A stretch of DNA of 15,224 bases, taken from NCBI GenBank assembly GCA_900762245.1, contig CAAFFR010000151.1, positions 1 to 15,224 of the forward strand, written 5' to 3'. The notes beneath the pieces are model-generated. The model ran no database searches. It had not been told where the DNA came from and saw only the letters and a list, made by a program, of their open reading frames with translations. A program made the position numbers and the translations under genes. Positions 1 through 7,260 of this stretch are shown here, one piece after another (position 1 is the first letter of the stretch; the number at the start of each line of letters is the position of its first letter). The stretch is from an uncultured Oscillospiraceae bacterium. Its GTDB lineage: Bacteria > Bacillota_A > Clostridia > Oscillospirales > Oscillospiraceae.

Positions 1-249
1 ATGCTGTTCCTGGATGAGGCGACCTCTTCCATTGATACCCGTACGGAAATCCGTATCCAGAAGGCCTTTAACACCATGATGGAGGGCAGAACCTCCTTCA
101 TCGTTGCCCATCGCCTGTCCACAATTCAGGAAGCGGATAAAATCCTTGTGATGCGGGACGGACGCATCGTGGAGCAGGGGAAACATGAGGAGCTTCTGGA
201 AAAGCGGGGATTCTATGCTCAGCTCTATCACAGCCAGTTTGCCCATTGA
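1..249 (+). CDS. ABC transporter ATP-binding/permease protein, C-terminal fragment
   Basis: This is the last 82 codons of an ATP-binding cassette protein. The gene begins outside the window, so the ATG at base 1 is internal: it lies in the Walker B strand (LFLDE, residues 2-6). The D-loop SSID (9-12) and the switch histidine in the H-loop VAHRLST (His37) follow, then the typical end of an exporter nucleotide-binding domain ([13 protein letters not shown]). This arrangement is characteristic of MsbA/LmrA-type exporters, in which a membrane domain is fused to the ATPase, but the membrane part is not visible and the substrate cannot be inferred. The stop codon is followed directly by a bidirectional terminator shared with the convergent asnA gene. 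Confidence 0.93.
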   Translation: MLFLDEATSSIDTRTEIRIQKAFNTMMEGRTSFIVAHRLSTIQEADKILVMRDGRIVEQGKHEELLEKRGFYAQLYHSQFAH

Positions 250-250
250 C

Positions 251-300
251 AAAAAAATTCCGCCCTTCCGATATCAAACGGAGGGGCGGATTCATTTTTT
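251..300. terminator. Bidirectional rho-independent terminator between the ABC transporter gene and asnA
   Basis: A 12-bp stem (259-270 with 279-290, one G-T mismatch) encloses an 8-nt loop. An A-run lies at 251-257 and a T-run at 295-300, so the hairpin carries a U-tail on both strands. It can terminate both converging transcripts. Confidence 0.88.
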
Positions 301-1309
301 ACAGCAACCGGATTCCGGCTTTTTCACATTCCTTCACAGTGGCGTGGTCCCAGACGCTGGCCTGGACTTCACCGATGTGGCAGCAGCCCATCATCAGCAT
401 ACAGAGGCGGCTTTGGCCAATACCGCCGCCGATGGTCAGGGGCAGCTCGTCGTTTAGCAGCATCTGGTGGAAGGGGAGTGTCCGGCGGTCATCACAGCCG
501 GATTCCGTCAGCTGACGGTCCAGAGATTCGGAATCCACGCGGATACCCATGGAGGAGATTTCCAGAGCGCGGCCCAGAATTTCGTCCCAGAAGAAAATGT
601 CGCAGTTCAGGTTCCAGTCATCATAGTCCGGGGCACGGCCGTCGTGGGGCCTGCCGGAACGGAGCTTTCTGCCGATCTGCATGATGCAGGCAGTTCTGTG
701 CTCTTTTACATAAGTCTTTTCCCGTTCGGAGCCGGTCTTCAGATCGGGATACAGATCCTCCAGTGCCTGAGAGGTGATGAAGCTGACCTCCCGGCAAAGC
801 TCGGTACGAAGCTGGGGAAAGCGGACGTGGAGGCGGTCGTTGGTATCGCAGATGGCCCGGACGATAGCCCGGACGATGAGCTTTAAGTATTCGCTATTCC
901 GGTTTTCCCGGGTAATGACCTTTTCCCAGTCCCACTGGTCCACATAAATGGAGTGGATGTTATCCAGGTCCTCGTCCCGGCGGATAGCGTTCATATCGGT
1001 ATAGAGGCCATTGCCGATGGTGAAGTGGTATCGCTTCAGAGCCAGACGCTTCCATTTTGCCAGGGAATGGACAACCTGGGCGTCGGCACCCACGGCAGGG
1101 ATATCGAAGGAAACAGCACGCTCGTAGCCGTTGAGGTTATCGTTGAGGCCGGAGGATTCTGTAACGAACAGGGGAGCGGACACACGCTTTAAGTTCAGCG
1201 CTTTGGCAAACTCCTCCTGGAAGGTTTCTTTGATATAGGCAATGGCCCGCTGGGTGTCATAGGCATCCAGGCAGGGCTTATAGCCCTCGGGAATATAAAT
1301 CTTGTTCAT
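299..1309 (-). CDS. asnA: Aspartate--ammonia ligase (asparagine synthetase A)
   Basis: AsnA makes asparagine from aspartate, ammonia and ATP (AMP-forming) in the cytosol. The 336-residue product is close to the usual length of about 330. Family signatures are visible: GLNDNLNGYERAVSF (54-68), HSLAKWKR (81-88), GLYTDMNAIRRDE (101-113), VDQWDWEK (123-130) and the C-terminal glycine-rich GGGIGQSRLCM typical of the class II aminoacyl-tRNA-synthetase-like fold. The start is ATG with a modest GGAAAGGG ribosome binding site about 10 nt upstream. The gene stands alone, with its own promoter and the shared terminator at its end. No T-box or other long leader is seen, because the leader is under 60 nt. 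Identification is secure. Confidence 0.97.
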   Translation of the reverse strand: MNKIYIPEGYKPCLDAYDTQRAIAYIKETFQEEFAKALNLKRVSAPLFVTESSGLNDNLNGYERAVSFDIPAVGADAQVVHSLAKWKRLALKRYHFTIGNGLYTDMNAIRRDEDLDNIHSIYVDQWDWEKVITRENRNSEYLKLIVRAIVRAICDTNDRLHVRFPQLRTELCREVSFITSQALEDLYPDLKTGSEREKTYVKEHRTACIMQIGRKLRSGRPHDGRAPDYDDWNLNCDIFFWDEILGRALEISSMGIRVDSESLDRQLTESGCDDRRTLPFHQMLLNDELPLTIGGGIGQSRLCMLMMGCCHIGEVQASVWDHATVKECEKAGIRLL

Positions 1310-1345
1310 AAGACCGCAGCCCTTTCCAAAATAAAGATAGGTCCT

Positions 1346-1373
1346 ATTGTAACTGTTTTTCTCAGGAAATCAA
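1346..1373 (-). promoter_or_regulatory. Probable sigma-A promoter of asnA
   Basis: Read on the minus strand, TTGATT (1368-1373) is separated by 16 nt from TACAAT (1346-1351). This would start transcription about 30 nt before the asnA ATG. The spacer is one base shorter than ideal. Confidence 0.6.
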
Positions 1374-1441
1374 GTGTCTTTCTGAAAATTGGGAAAAGCG
1401 CCACAGCCCACTCCTGAATATGGGTGAATATTTTAACAAAT

Positions 1442-2371
1442 TTACTCTTCCAAAACTCTACAGATGAAGGCTTGAACCAGATTTTGATACCGCTGCATAT
1501 CTGTCAGATAGCTCAGAGCGTGGTCCGCACCGGGGAAAGTGTGGCGTTCCACCATTTGCGGATTCTGTGCATGAATCGCCGCGCTCATTTCCGGGGGAAC
1601 AAAGGCATCATCCTGGCCGTGGATAATGAGAATGGGCACTTTTGTATCCTTTACGGCCCGGAGGGCATCGGCTTCCCCCAGGTCAAAGCCGCCGAAGACA
1701 GCCGCTCCAATGAATACAAAGGGCTTGATGAGCCACTGCGGCAGGGGATTGGTCCTGCCTACATGGAGGATAATGTCCAGGGGCACCGCGTAGGGGCAGT
1801 CCGCCACGATGCCCTTTACGTTCTCAGGTAAAGACAGGTCCGCAGCCATCAGCACTGTGGATGCACCCATAGAGACACCGTAAAGCAGTATCTTCGTGTC
1901 AGGACCAAACCGCTCCAGGGCATATTCCACCCAGCACAGCAGGTCCTGTCGCTCTTTGATACCGAAGCTGATACTGTGGCCTCCGCTATTTCCGTGGGCA
2001 CGCTGGTCAATGAGAAGCAGATTGTGACCCATTTGGAAGCTTATTTCACTGCCTCCGGCGAAGTCTGTAAAGGCACTGGACCGGTAGCCGTGAAAGCCGA
2101 TATCCAGAGGCGCGCCGTCTGCCACATGGTAATACCGGCCATACAGGGTAAGACCGTCCCGGGAGGTAATGGTGACAGTTTCGCAAGCCCGGTCGCGAAT
2201 CTGGCGGTAGAGCCGGACGATCTGATCCCGATAGGGAGCAAAGGGCGTCGTCTCCAAAGGGGGAGGCCCTTGTTTTTTCTGCTTTTTTCCCGCATAAAAT
2301 GCCACCTTATAGCCATACAGTCCTCCCAGCAAGGCAGCTGCAACCAGCAAAATCATTGTTCCAACGATCAT
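1442..2371 (-). CDS. Membrane-anchored alpha/beta hydrolase
   Basis: A serine hydrolase of 309 residues with an N-terminal hydrophobic segment (about residues 2-27) followed by lysines. This suggests a membrane anchor or uncleaved signal with the catalytic domain outside or at the membrane. The alpha/beta-hydrolase elements are in order: oxyanion region GFHGYRSSA (92-100), DQRAHGNSGGH (122-132), nucleophile elbow GVSMGA with Ser167, acid in HGQDD (Asp255) and base in GADHA (His284). It resembles the YqkD/BEM46-like cluster annotated as alpha/beta hydrolase. The natural substrate is unknown, and carboxylesterase or lipase-like activity is an inference. The ATG overlaps the stop of the HAD gene by 4 bp (ATGA), so the two are probably translated in a coupled way. 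Confidence 0.88.
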   Translation of the reverse strand: MIVGTMILLVAAALLGGLYGYKVAFYAGKKQKKQGPPPLETTPFAPYRDQIVRLYRQIRDRACETVTITSRDGLTLYGRYYHVADGAPLDIGFHGYRSSAFTDFAGGSEISFQMGHNLLLIDQRAHGNSGGHSISFGIKERQDLLCWVEYALERFGPDTKILLYGVSMGASTVLMAADLSLPENVKGIVADCPYAVPLDIILHVGRTNPLPQWLIKPFVFIGAAVFGGFDLGEADALRAVKDTKVPILIIHGQDDAFVPPEMSAAIHAQNPQMVERHTFPGADHALSYLTDMQRYQNLVQAFICRVLEE

Positions 2372-3078
2372 AACCCGATACTCCCAATGTAATCCATCAG
2401 CTGCGGAAAACTGCCGTGGGGATATCGGCTGATATCCTCGTTTTCCTTGTTGATGAGACAGTCCGTCAGCAAAAATACCTGCATTCCCAGATCTTGCGCA
2501 ATCATATCCTCAGATACATCGTTACCCACCATAAGGCATTGCTCCGCGCTTACACCCAGTGTAGTCAAAATATCCCGGTAATAATCAGGATTGGGCTTGC
2601 AATGGCGGGAATTTTCATAGGTAGTGATGTGGGCAAAGTCTTCCGGCTCCAATCCTGCCCAGCGAACCCGGCTGTGGGTAGCAATGGCAGGGAACAGGGG
2701 ATTGGTAGCCAGAGCAAGGGTTAGTCCCTTTTCTTTCAGCGCCCGAATGGTTTCTGCTGACTGGGCATCGAAGCCGCAGCTGTGGCGCACAAGCTGAAAT
2801 TCTTCACGGTAAAAAGCCTCAATTGGACCGTACAATTCCAGCATATCCCTTCCGCAGACTTGAGAGAAGACCTTCCAGAATACTTCCTCGTTGCGCGCAC
2901 TTCCGTCATTTTTCACCATGGCTCCCGTACCGGCCCAGATGACCTTGGCAATTTCCCTGGGGTCGAAGCCGAAGGAAGCCATTTTTGCTGTCAGACCAGA
3001 CAGATAAGCTCCAATAAAGACATCCTGATTCATGGGAAGCAGTGTGCCGTCCAGATCAAATAATACTGTGGTAATCAT
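2368..3078 (-). CDS. HAD-superfamily hydrolase (phosphatase)
   Basis: A cytosolic haloacid-dehalogenase-type phosphatase of 236 residues. Motif I is FDLDGT with nucleophile Asp8 and Asp10. The later motifs are also present: CKPNPDYY (lysine loop) and VGNDVSEDM (motif IV acidic pair). The segment between motif I and the lysine loop fits an alpha-helical cap. I chose the ATG at 3078 rather than an in-frame ATG at 3105 because an AGAGGTG ribosome binding site lies about 6 nt before it and because the predicted transcription start is near 3101. Its stop overlaps the hydrolase start by 4 bp. Substrate is not predictable; phosphoglycolate- or sugar-phosphatase-like activity is possible. It has its own promoter and so need not be part of the methionine unit. 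Confidence 0.88.
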   Translation of the reverse strand: MITTVLFDLDGTLLPMNQDVFIGAYLSGLTAKMASFGFDPREIAKVIWAGTGAMVKNDGSARNEEVFWKVFSQVCGRDMLELYGPIEAFYREEFQLVRHSCGFDAQSAETIRALKEKGLTLALATNPLFPAIATHSRVRWAGLEPEDFAHITTYENSRHCKPNPDYYRDILTTLGVSAEQCLMVGNDVSEDMIAQDLGMQVFLLTDCLINKENEDISRYPHGSFPQLMDYIGSIGL

Positions 3079-3107
3079 GAATACACCTCTTATATTATTT
3101 TTCATCC

Positions 3108-3136
3108 ATTATACAGAAACCGCCCTCCCAAATCAA
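3108..3136 (-). promoter_or_regulatory. Promoter of the HAD phosphatase/hydrolase unit
   Basis: On the minus strand, TTGATT (3131-3136), a 17-nt spacer and TATAAT (3108-3113) form a near-consensus promoter. The expected start is near 3101, giving a leader of about 23 nt. The -35 box lies in the loop of the hairpin that follows metA. Confidence 0.75.
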
Positions 3137-3153
3137 CAGCAGGAGGACGGTTT
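3117..3153 (-). terminator. Hairpin terminator after metA
   Basis: A 12-bp stem (3142-3153 with 3117-3128, one wobble pair) with a 13-nt loop begins 9 nt after the metA stop. The tail read on the minus strand is TTTCTGT, only a weak U-tract, so termination may be partial. The hairpin overlaps the next promoter. Confidence 0.6.
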
Positions 3154-3162
3154 GCGTGAGAA

Positions 3163-4098
3163 TTATAACGGAGTGGATTCCTGACCGACCGCCATAATGT
3201 CGTAAGGGGTGGTCTGATAGACAAAATAATTCAGCCAGTTGGAATACAGCAGATTACCGTGACCTCGCCAACGGACCACCGGGGGCTTGGTATCGTCATC
3301 ACCGGGATAATAGTTATAGGGAACGTGGATGGGCAGCCCCAGATTCTTGTCCCGCAGATATTCCCGCTCCAGGGTATCCGGGTCATATTCACTGTGGCCA
3401 GTGACAAAGATCTGCTTGCCCTCCTTGCTCATGACGATGTAAACACCGGCCTCCTCTGAGGAAGCCAGAATTTTCAGCCCGGAAATCTGTTCGATATCAG
3501 ACCGCTCCACTGTGGTGTGCCTAGAGTGGGGGGCGTAAAATTCGTCGTCAAAGCCACGAAGCAGAATGGCTCGCTTATAGTCGGCGGTGTGAGGGTACAC
3601 GCCAAAGAGCTTCTCAGGCAGCTGCTTCTTCTGAATGCCGTAGTGGTAGTAAAGTCCCGCCTGTGCCGCCCAGCAGATATGGAAGGTGGAGTGCACATGG
3701 GTCTTGCTCCACTCCATGATTTCGCAAAGTTCCTGCCAGTAGTCCACATCCTCAAATTCCAGATGCTCCACCGGCGCACCGGTGATGACCATACCGTCAA
3801 ACTTCCGGTCTTTTAATTCCTCGAAGGTCTTATAAAAGGACAGCAGGTGCTCCTGAGATGTGTTTTTGGACTTGTGTCCGGAGACCATCATCAGCTCCAG
3901 GTGGACCTGCAGGGGGGTATTGCCCAGCACCCGGCTCAACTGGGTCTCCGTGATGATCTTAGTGGGCATCAGATTCAGCAGAACAATCTCCAGAGGACGG
4001 ATGTGCTGTGTCTCTGCCCGGGTCTGCTTCATAACAAATATATTCTCTCGTTTTAAGGTCTCCGCAGCAGGAAGATCATTGGGTATCTGAATGGGCAC
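3163..4098 (-). CDS. metAA: Homoserine O-acetyltransferase (MetA/HTS family, acetyl-CoA type)
   Basis: This enzyme acylates homoserine, the first committed step of methionine synthesis. I place the start at a GTG (4096-4098), preceded by a perfect AGGAGG (4108-4113) with 9-nt spacing, and not at an in-frame ATG 13 codons further upstream. The resulting 311-residue protein begins [10 protein letters not shown] (first residue Met in the cell) and matches family numbering: nucleophile Cys142 in [10 protein letters not shown], catalytic His235 and Glu237 in TGHSEYDP. Residue 111 is Glu ([10 protein letters not shown]). In this family Glu at 111 is associated with acetyl-CoA use and Gly, as in E. 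coli, with succinyl-CoA, so the product is predicted to be O-acetylhomoserine. The neighbouring metY uses that substrate. No promoter of its own is evident, so it is probably cotranscribed with metY. Confidence 0.95.
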   Translation of the reverse strand: MPIQIPNDLPAAETLKRENIFVMKQTRAETQHIRPLEIVLLNLMPTKIITETQLSRVLGNTPLQVHLELMMVSGHKSKNTSQEHLLSFYKTFEELKDRKFDGMVITGAPVEHLEFEDVDYWQELCEIMEWSKTHVHSTFHICWAAQAGLYYHYGIQKKQLPEKLFGVYPHTADYKRAILLRGFDDEFYAPHSRHTTVERSDIEQISGLKILASSEEAGVYIVMSKEGKQIFVTGHSEYDPDTLEREYLRDKNLGLPIHVPYNYYPGDDDTKPPVVRWRGHGNLLYSNWLNYFVYQTTPYDIMAVGQESTPL

Positions 4099-4138
4099 GG
4101 CTTGTGTCCTCCTAAAGTGAGTTGTAACAATAAACACG

Positions 4139-4224
4139 CGTCATTGCGAGGCGCGCAGCAACGTGGCAATTTTCTTCGCTGATGAAGGTCGCCACACCAG
4201 TATGAGTACTGGTTCACGATGACG
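4139..4224. repeat. REP-like palindromic intergenic element between metY and metA
   Basis: An 86-bp element with nested inverted repeats. The termini are CGTCATTG (4139-4146) and CGATGACG (4217-4224), one mismatch. An inner arm pair GTGGC (4163-4167) and GCCAC (4191-4195) and a perfect small hairpin CCAGTA-TGAG-TACTGG (4197-4212) follow. The opening CGTCATTGCGAGGCGCGCAG resembles a dispersed intergenic repeat that I recognise from many Clostridia and other bacterial genomes. No coding capacity is present. In the metY-metA transcript it would form a strong RNA structure. Confidence 0.65.
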
Positions 4225-4232
4225 GCTGTGTT

Positions 4233-5516
4233 TTATACCTTTTCCAGTGCCTGTGCGATATCTGCGATCAAGTCCTCAGCGTTTTCCAGACCGCAGCTCA
4301 GGCGGATCAGGTCAGCACCGACACCGGCAGCATCCAACTGCTCGTCCGTCATCTGACGGTGGGTTGCGGAAGCAGGATGGAGGCAGCAGGTCCGGGAATC
4401 GGCAACGTGGGTTTCGATGGAACCCAGCTTCAGATGCTTCATGAAGACCTCCGCGCCCTTACGGCCTGCATGCAGACCGAAGGAAATGACACCGCAGGTG
4501 CCGTTCGGCATATACTTCTTTGCAAGGTTGTAATACTTATCGCCCTCCAGACCGGAGAACTTGACCCAACGCACTTTTTCGTGTCCTTTAAGGTAAGTAG
4601 CAATGGCCAGAGCATTGGCGCAGTGCTGCTTCATGCGGAAGGGAAGGCTTTCCAAACCCAAATTCAAGATAAAGGCGCTCTGAGGACTCTGACCGCAGCC
4701 AAAGTCCCGCATCAGCTGAGCGGTGCACTTGGTAATGAAAGCACCGCCAATGCCGAAACGCTCTGTGTAGGTCACACCGTGATAGCTGTCATCGGGGGTA
4801 GTCAGGCCAGGGAATTTGTCAGCATGAGCCGTCCAGTCAAATTTACCACTGTCCACGATGCAGCCGCCGACAGCAGAAGCGTGGCCGTCCATATACTTGG
4901 TGGTGGAGTGGGTAACAATGTCGGCGCCCCATTCAAAGGGCCGGCAGTTAACGGGAGTGGCAAAGGTATTATCCACGATCAGGGGAACGCCGTGGGCATG
5001 GGCAGCCTTTGCAAACTTTTCAATATCCAGCACCGTCAGGGCAGGATTGGCGATGGTCTCGCCAAAGACAGCTTTGGTGTTGGGCCGGAAGGCTGCATTC
5101 AGTTCTTCCTCAGTGCAGTCAGGGTCCACAAAAGTGGTTTCCAGACCCATTTTCTTCATGGTCACAGAAAACAGGTTGAAGCTGCCGCCATAGATGGCAG
5201 AGGAAGCCACAATATGGTCGCCGCAGCCTGCGATATTGAACACAGCCAGGAAATTTGCCGCCTGGCCGGAGGAGGTCAGCATGGCTGCGGAACCGCCCTC
5301 CAGAGCGCAAATCTTTGCAGCCACAGCATCACAGGTGGGATTTGCCAGCCGGGAGTAGAAATAACCCTCAGCCTCCAGATCGAACAGCTTGCCCATATCC
5401 TCAGAAGTGGCATACTTAAAGGTCGTGCTCTGAATGATGGGGATCTGCCGGGGTTCACCATTACCGGGCGTATAACCCGCTTGAATGCACAGGGTTTCCG
5501 TTCTTAATTTATCCAT
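4233..5516 (-). CDS. metY: O-acetylhomoserine sulfhydrylase
   Basis: A PLP-dependent enzyme of the Cys/Met metabolism family that converts O-acetylhomoserine and sulfide (or methanethiol) to homocysteine (or methionine) in the cytosol. The 427-residue length is typical of MetY and longer than the roughly 380-400 of MetB/MetC. Visible features: opening TETLCIQAGY (6-15), YSRLANPTCDAVAAKI (54-69), LTSSGQAA (80-87), the PLP aspartate in VDNTFATP (Asp182) and the PLP-binding lysine in HSTTKYMDGH (Lys207). The ATG is preceded by GAGGTG with 8-nt spacing. It leads a probable metY-metA unit, in which the acetyl-type MetA supplies its substrate. The leader is only about 30 nt, too short for a SAM riboswitch or T-box. 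Confidence 0.96.
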   Translation of the reverse strand: MDKLRTETLCIQAGYTPGNGEPRQIPIIQSTTFKYATSEDMGKLFDLEAEGYFYSRLANPTCDAVAAKICALEGGSAAMLTSSGQAANFLAVFNIAGCGDHIVASSAIYGGSFNLFSVTMKKMGLETTFVDPDCTEEELNAAFRPNTKAVFGETIANPALTVLDIEKFAKAAHAHGVPLIVDNTFATPVNCRPFEWGADIVTHSTTKYMDGHASAVGGCIVDSGKFDWTAHADKFPGLTTPDDSYHGVTYTERFGIGGAFITKCTAQLMRDFGCGQSPQSAFILNLGLESLPFRMKQHCANALAIATYLKGHEKVRWVKFSGLEGDKYYNLAKKYMPNGTCGVISFGLHAGRKGAEVFMKHLKLGSIETHVADSRTCCLHPASATHRQMTDEQLDAAGVGADLIRLSCGLENAEDLIADIAQALEKV

Positions 5517-5555
5517 AAGAGAATCACCTCGTAGTTTCGTTGAAATATAGCATAT

Positions 5556-5584
5556 ATTGTAAACGCTGGGAAGACGTTTGTCAA
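5556..5584 (-). promoter_or_regulatory. Promoter of metY
   Basis: On the minus strand, a perfect TTGACA (5579-5584) is followed by a 17-nt spacer and TACAAT (5556-5561). The expected transcription start near 5549 gives a leader of about 33 nt. Confidence 0.85.
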
Positions 5585-5597
5585 TGATAAGTGAAAT

Positions 5598-5627
5598 CCC
5601 CGACCCTGATTTGTACCAAGGCCGGGG
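5598..5627 (-). terminator. Hairpin after the anti-sigma-like gene
   Basis: An 8-bp stem (5620-5627 with 5598-5605) is fully paired only in minus-strand RNA, where one pair is G-U. It begins 6 nt after the stop at 5634. The following tail, ATTTCACTT, is poor in U, so it is a weak terminator candidate. Confidence 0.45.
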
Positions 5628-5633
5628 AAGGTT

Positions 5634-6632
5634 TTATTTGCCTGTGTTTTCGATTGTAAACACCGAGGTGTATGGTTCATTGCTTTCAAAGTGAGAGTAT
5701 ACATCACCGTCCAGTTCCATATACCAGTAGTACCAACCGGAACGCAAAGTTAGTTCCACATCTACAGAATCTAAATTTCTGGTAATTTCCGGGATGGGGT
5801 CAAGTATGATGCAGTCGCCAACCTCCGTAGTGTAGTCAGACCGGAAATTTCCGGGAAGTCCCGGACCGATAAACTCGCTGAAATTGGAGCCATTTACAAG
5901 GATTTTATCTCCAACCCAAGGCTCCGCAGGTATTGCCACACAGCAGGACCTCGTCTCTTCCAAGGTGTTCCAGAATGTTTCATATTGTTCCGGGGTTAAT
6001 TCTTCCTGCATTTGCCAATCCATCGTAATTTGCCAATATTTCCGCAGGTCATGTTTTTTTGCATTTTCACTGCGGTTTTGGAGCATGAAATCATAGTCTT
6101 CCTGCGTGATGAATCCGATTTCAAGATAAAGATCTAGAGTATCGTTGATTTTGCCCTCTGCCGGAGTGTGCATATATTCCGGCATTGCTTTGATTTTTGC
6201 AAGCAGTGCTTCATCGCGCAGATTGCCAACGATTGGTTCTGGCATTACTTTACTTAAGTCAAAACCCAATAGAATGGATTCGCCGTTGTAATAACGCTCA
6301 TACAGCGTAAATTGGGTAAAATCAATTTCAGGAACAACTACCGTTTCTATGTTCTGAGGCAGTGTAGCGGAGATGGCCGCTTCAAGAATATCCGCATCCG
6401 CGTTCCGGTATGGCTTAACAGATGCAAAAATGTTCGGTATCCATCCTGCTGCCATAGCAGTGATAGCCAGCAAACTGACACTGATCGCCGCAGCGATCAG
6501 GACAGTAACTGCTCTGCGTAATGTTACATGCCTGTTATTCATATCGGTATTCTCCTTTTCGGAGGCATCCACCATGTCCAGATATTTATCCTCCACATAA
6601 GAGAAGGCCGCAAAAAGTTCCTTGCCATTCAT
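5634..6632 (-). CDS. Single-pass membrane protein, probable anti-sigma factor
   Basis: A 332-residue protein with about 40 cytosolic residues (MNGKELFAAFSYVEDKYLDM onward), one transmembrane helix (about residues 41-63) and an extracytoplasmic domain of about 265 residues. The latter is rich in acidic and aromatic residues and has no motif I recognise. The layout matches anti-sigma partners of ECF-like sigma factors in Clostridia, in which the short N-terminus holds the sigma factor and the outer domain senses a signal. No HXXXCXXC zinc motif is present, so it is not a ZAS-type anti-sigma. Start: ATG at 6632, with AAGGAGGA about 9 nt upstream, rather than a TTG two codons earlier that sits too close to that site. 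The ATG overlaps the sigma gene stop by 4 bp. The anti-sigma role is inferred from coupling and topology, not from sequence family. Confidence 0.8.
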   Translation of the reverse strand: MNGKELFAAFSYVEDKYLDMVDASEKENTDMNNRHVTLRRAVTVLIAAAISVSLLAITAMAAGWIPNIFASVKPYRNADADILEAAISATLPQNIETVVVPEIDFTQFTLYERYYNGESILLGFDLSKVMPEPIVGNLRDEALLAKIKAMPEYMHTPAEGKINDTLDLYLEIGFITQEDYDFMLQNRSENAKKHDLRKYWQITMDWQMQEELTPEQYETFWNTLEETRSCCVAIPAEPWVGDKILVNGSNFSEFIGPGLPGNFRSDYTTEVGDCIILDPIPEITRNLDSVDVELTLRSGWYYWYMELDGDVYSHFESNEPYTSVFTIENTGK

Positions 6633-7189
6633 ACACAAATATCCTCCTTATCCAGAAATTTACGAAGCTGCTGCCGTGTACGGCTCAGGCGGTACTTCAC
6701 ATTCCGTTCCGTCAGTCCGTATTTTTGGGCAATTTGCGCAATGGTCATGCTATGGTAATAGCGACACAGCAGCACAGCACAGTCCTGCCGTTCCAGCCGG
6801 GAGAGAAACCGGTTCAGCGCCTCGCCCGCACGCTTTGCTTCCAGATGTTCCTCTACGTTTCCCTTGTGGTCCGGGATGCAGGCCTCCAGCTCCGACAGCA
6901 GCAGGATCATATGGCTGTCACGGCACTTTGCCGTCAGGTAATCCAGTCTGCTAAAGGACAGGTTACGCACGATCCGGGACAGGTAATGTTTCAAAACCCG
7001 TGGCATCTCCGGTGGAATGGAATTCCACGCCGCTAAATAGGCATCCGCTATGATCTCATCCGTATCCTCCTGGGATCGCAGAATATTGTAGGATATTTGC
7101 TGTAAGTAATGACCGTACTTCCGGGCAGTTTCCGTAATAGCAGATTCACTGCGGGAAAGATACAATTCGATGATCTGGGCATCTTCCAT
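6629..7189 (-). CDS. RNA polymerase sigma factor, ECF-like (sigma-70 family)
   Basis: A 186-residue two-domain sigma factor. Region 2 covers about residues 10-85 (ARKYGHYLQQISYNILRS, then DTDEIIADAYLAAWNSIPP). Region 4 covers about residues 123-180, with the helix-turn-helix MTIAQIAQKYGLTERNVKYR and LSRTRQQLRKFL. It would direct RNA polymerase to a small regulon. The ATG is preceded by GGAGGTG with 5-nt spacing. The stop overlaps the ATG of the membrane protein by 4 bp, the common sigma/anti-sigma arrangement. A promoter and a 13-bp palindrome lie just upstream. The family is secure; the signal and regulon are unknown. Confidence 0.9.
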   Translation of the reverse strand: MEDAQIIELYLSRSESAITETARKYGHYLQQISYNILRSQEDTDEIIADAYLAAWNSIPPEMPRVLKHYLSRIVRNLSFSRLDYLTAKCRDSHMILLLSELEACIPDHKGNVEEHLEAKRAGEALNRFLSRLERQDCAVLLCRYYHSMTIAQIAQKYGLTERNVKYRLSRTRQQLRKFLDKEDICV

Positions 7190-7212
7190 GATGACACCTC
7201 CGTTTTTCTTTC

Positions 7213-7225
7213 GTAAGGACCTTAC
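7213..7225. promoter_or_regulatory. 13-bp palindrome at the sigma gene transcription start
   Basis: GTAAGG (7213-7218), A, CCTTAC (7220-7225) form a perfect 6+1+6 dyad. It starts at the predicted +1 of the sigma transcript. It could be an operator, or a 5'-terminal hairpin in the mRNA (GUAAG-GUC-CUUAC). Confidence 0.4.
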
Positions 7226-7231
7226 ACCTAT

Positions 7232-7260
7232 ATAGTAGGAGAAAATGGAGAAATGGACAA
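7232..7260 (-). promoter_or_regulatory. Promoter of the sigma/anti-sigma unit
   Basis: On the minus strand, TTGTCC (7255-7260), a 17-nt spacer and TACTAT (7232-7237) fit a sigma-A promoter with start near 7225. An autoregulated alternative-sigma promoter cannot be excluded. Confidence 0.6.

Noticed and set aside
1374..1441. Terminator after the alpha/beta hydrolase
   Set aside because: Only a 4-bp CCCA/TGGG pairing was found, without a T-run; not enough to call.
4099..4137. ATG start for MetA at 4137
   Set aside because: The 13 extra residues have no counterpart in the family. The GTG at 4098 has AGGAGG at 9 nt and restores Cys142/His235 numbering.
4359..5507. Long open frame of 382 codons antisense to metY
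   Set aside because: It mirrors the codon structure of a clear metY gene, shows no recognisable domain and has no ribosome binding site.
5517..5597. SAM riboswitch or T-box upstream of metY
   Set aside because: The promoter at 5556-5584 leaves only about 33 nt of leader, and no SAM-I core or T-box sequence is present.
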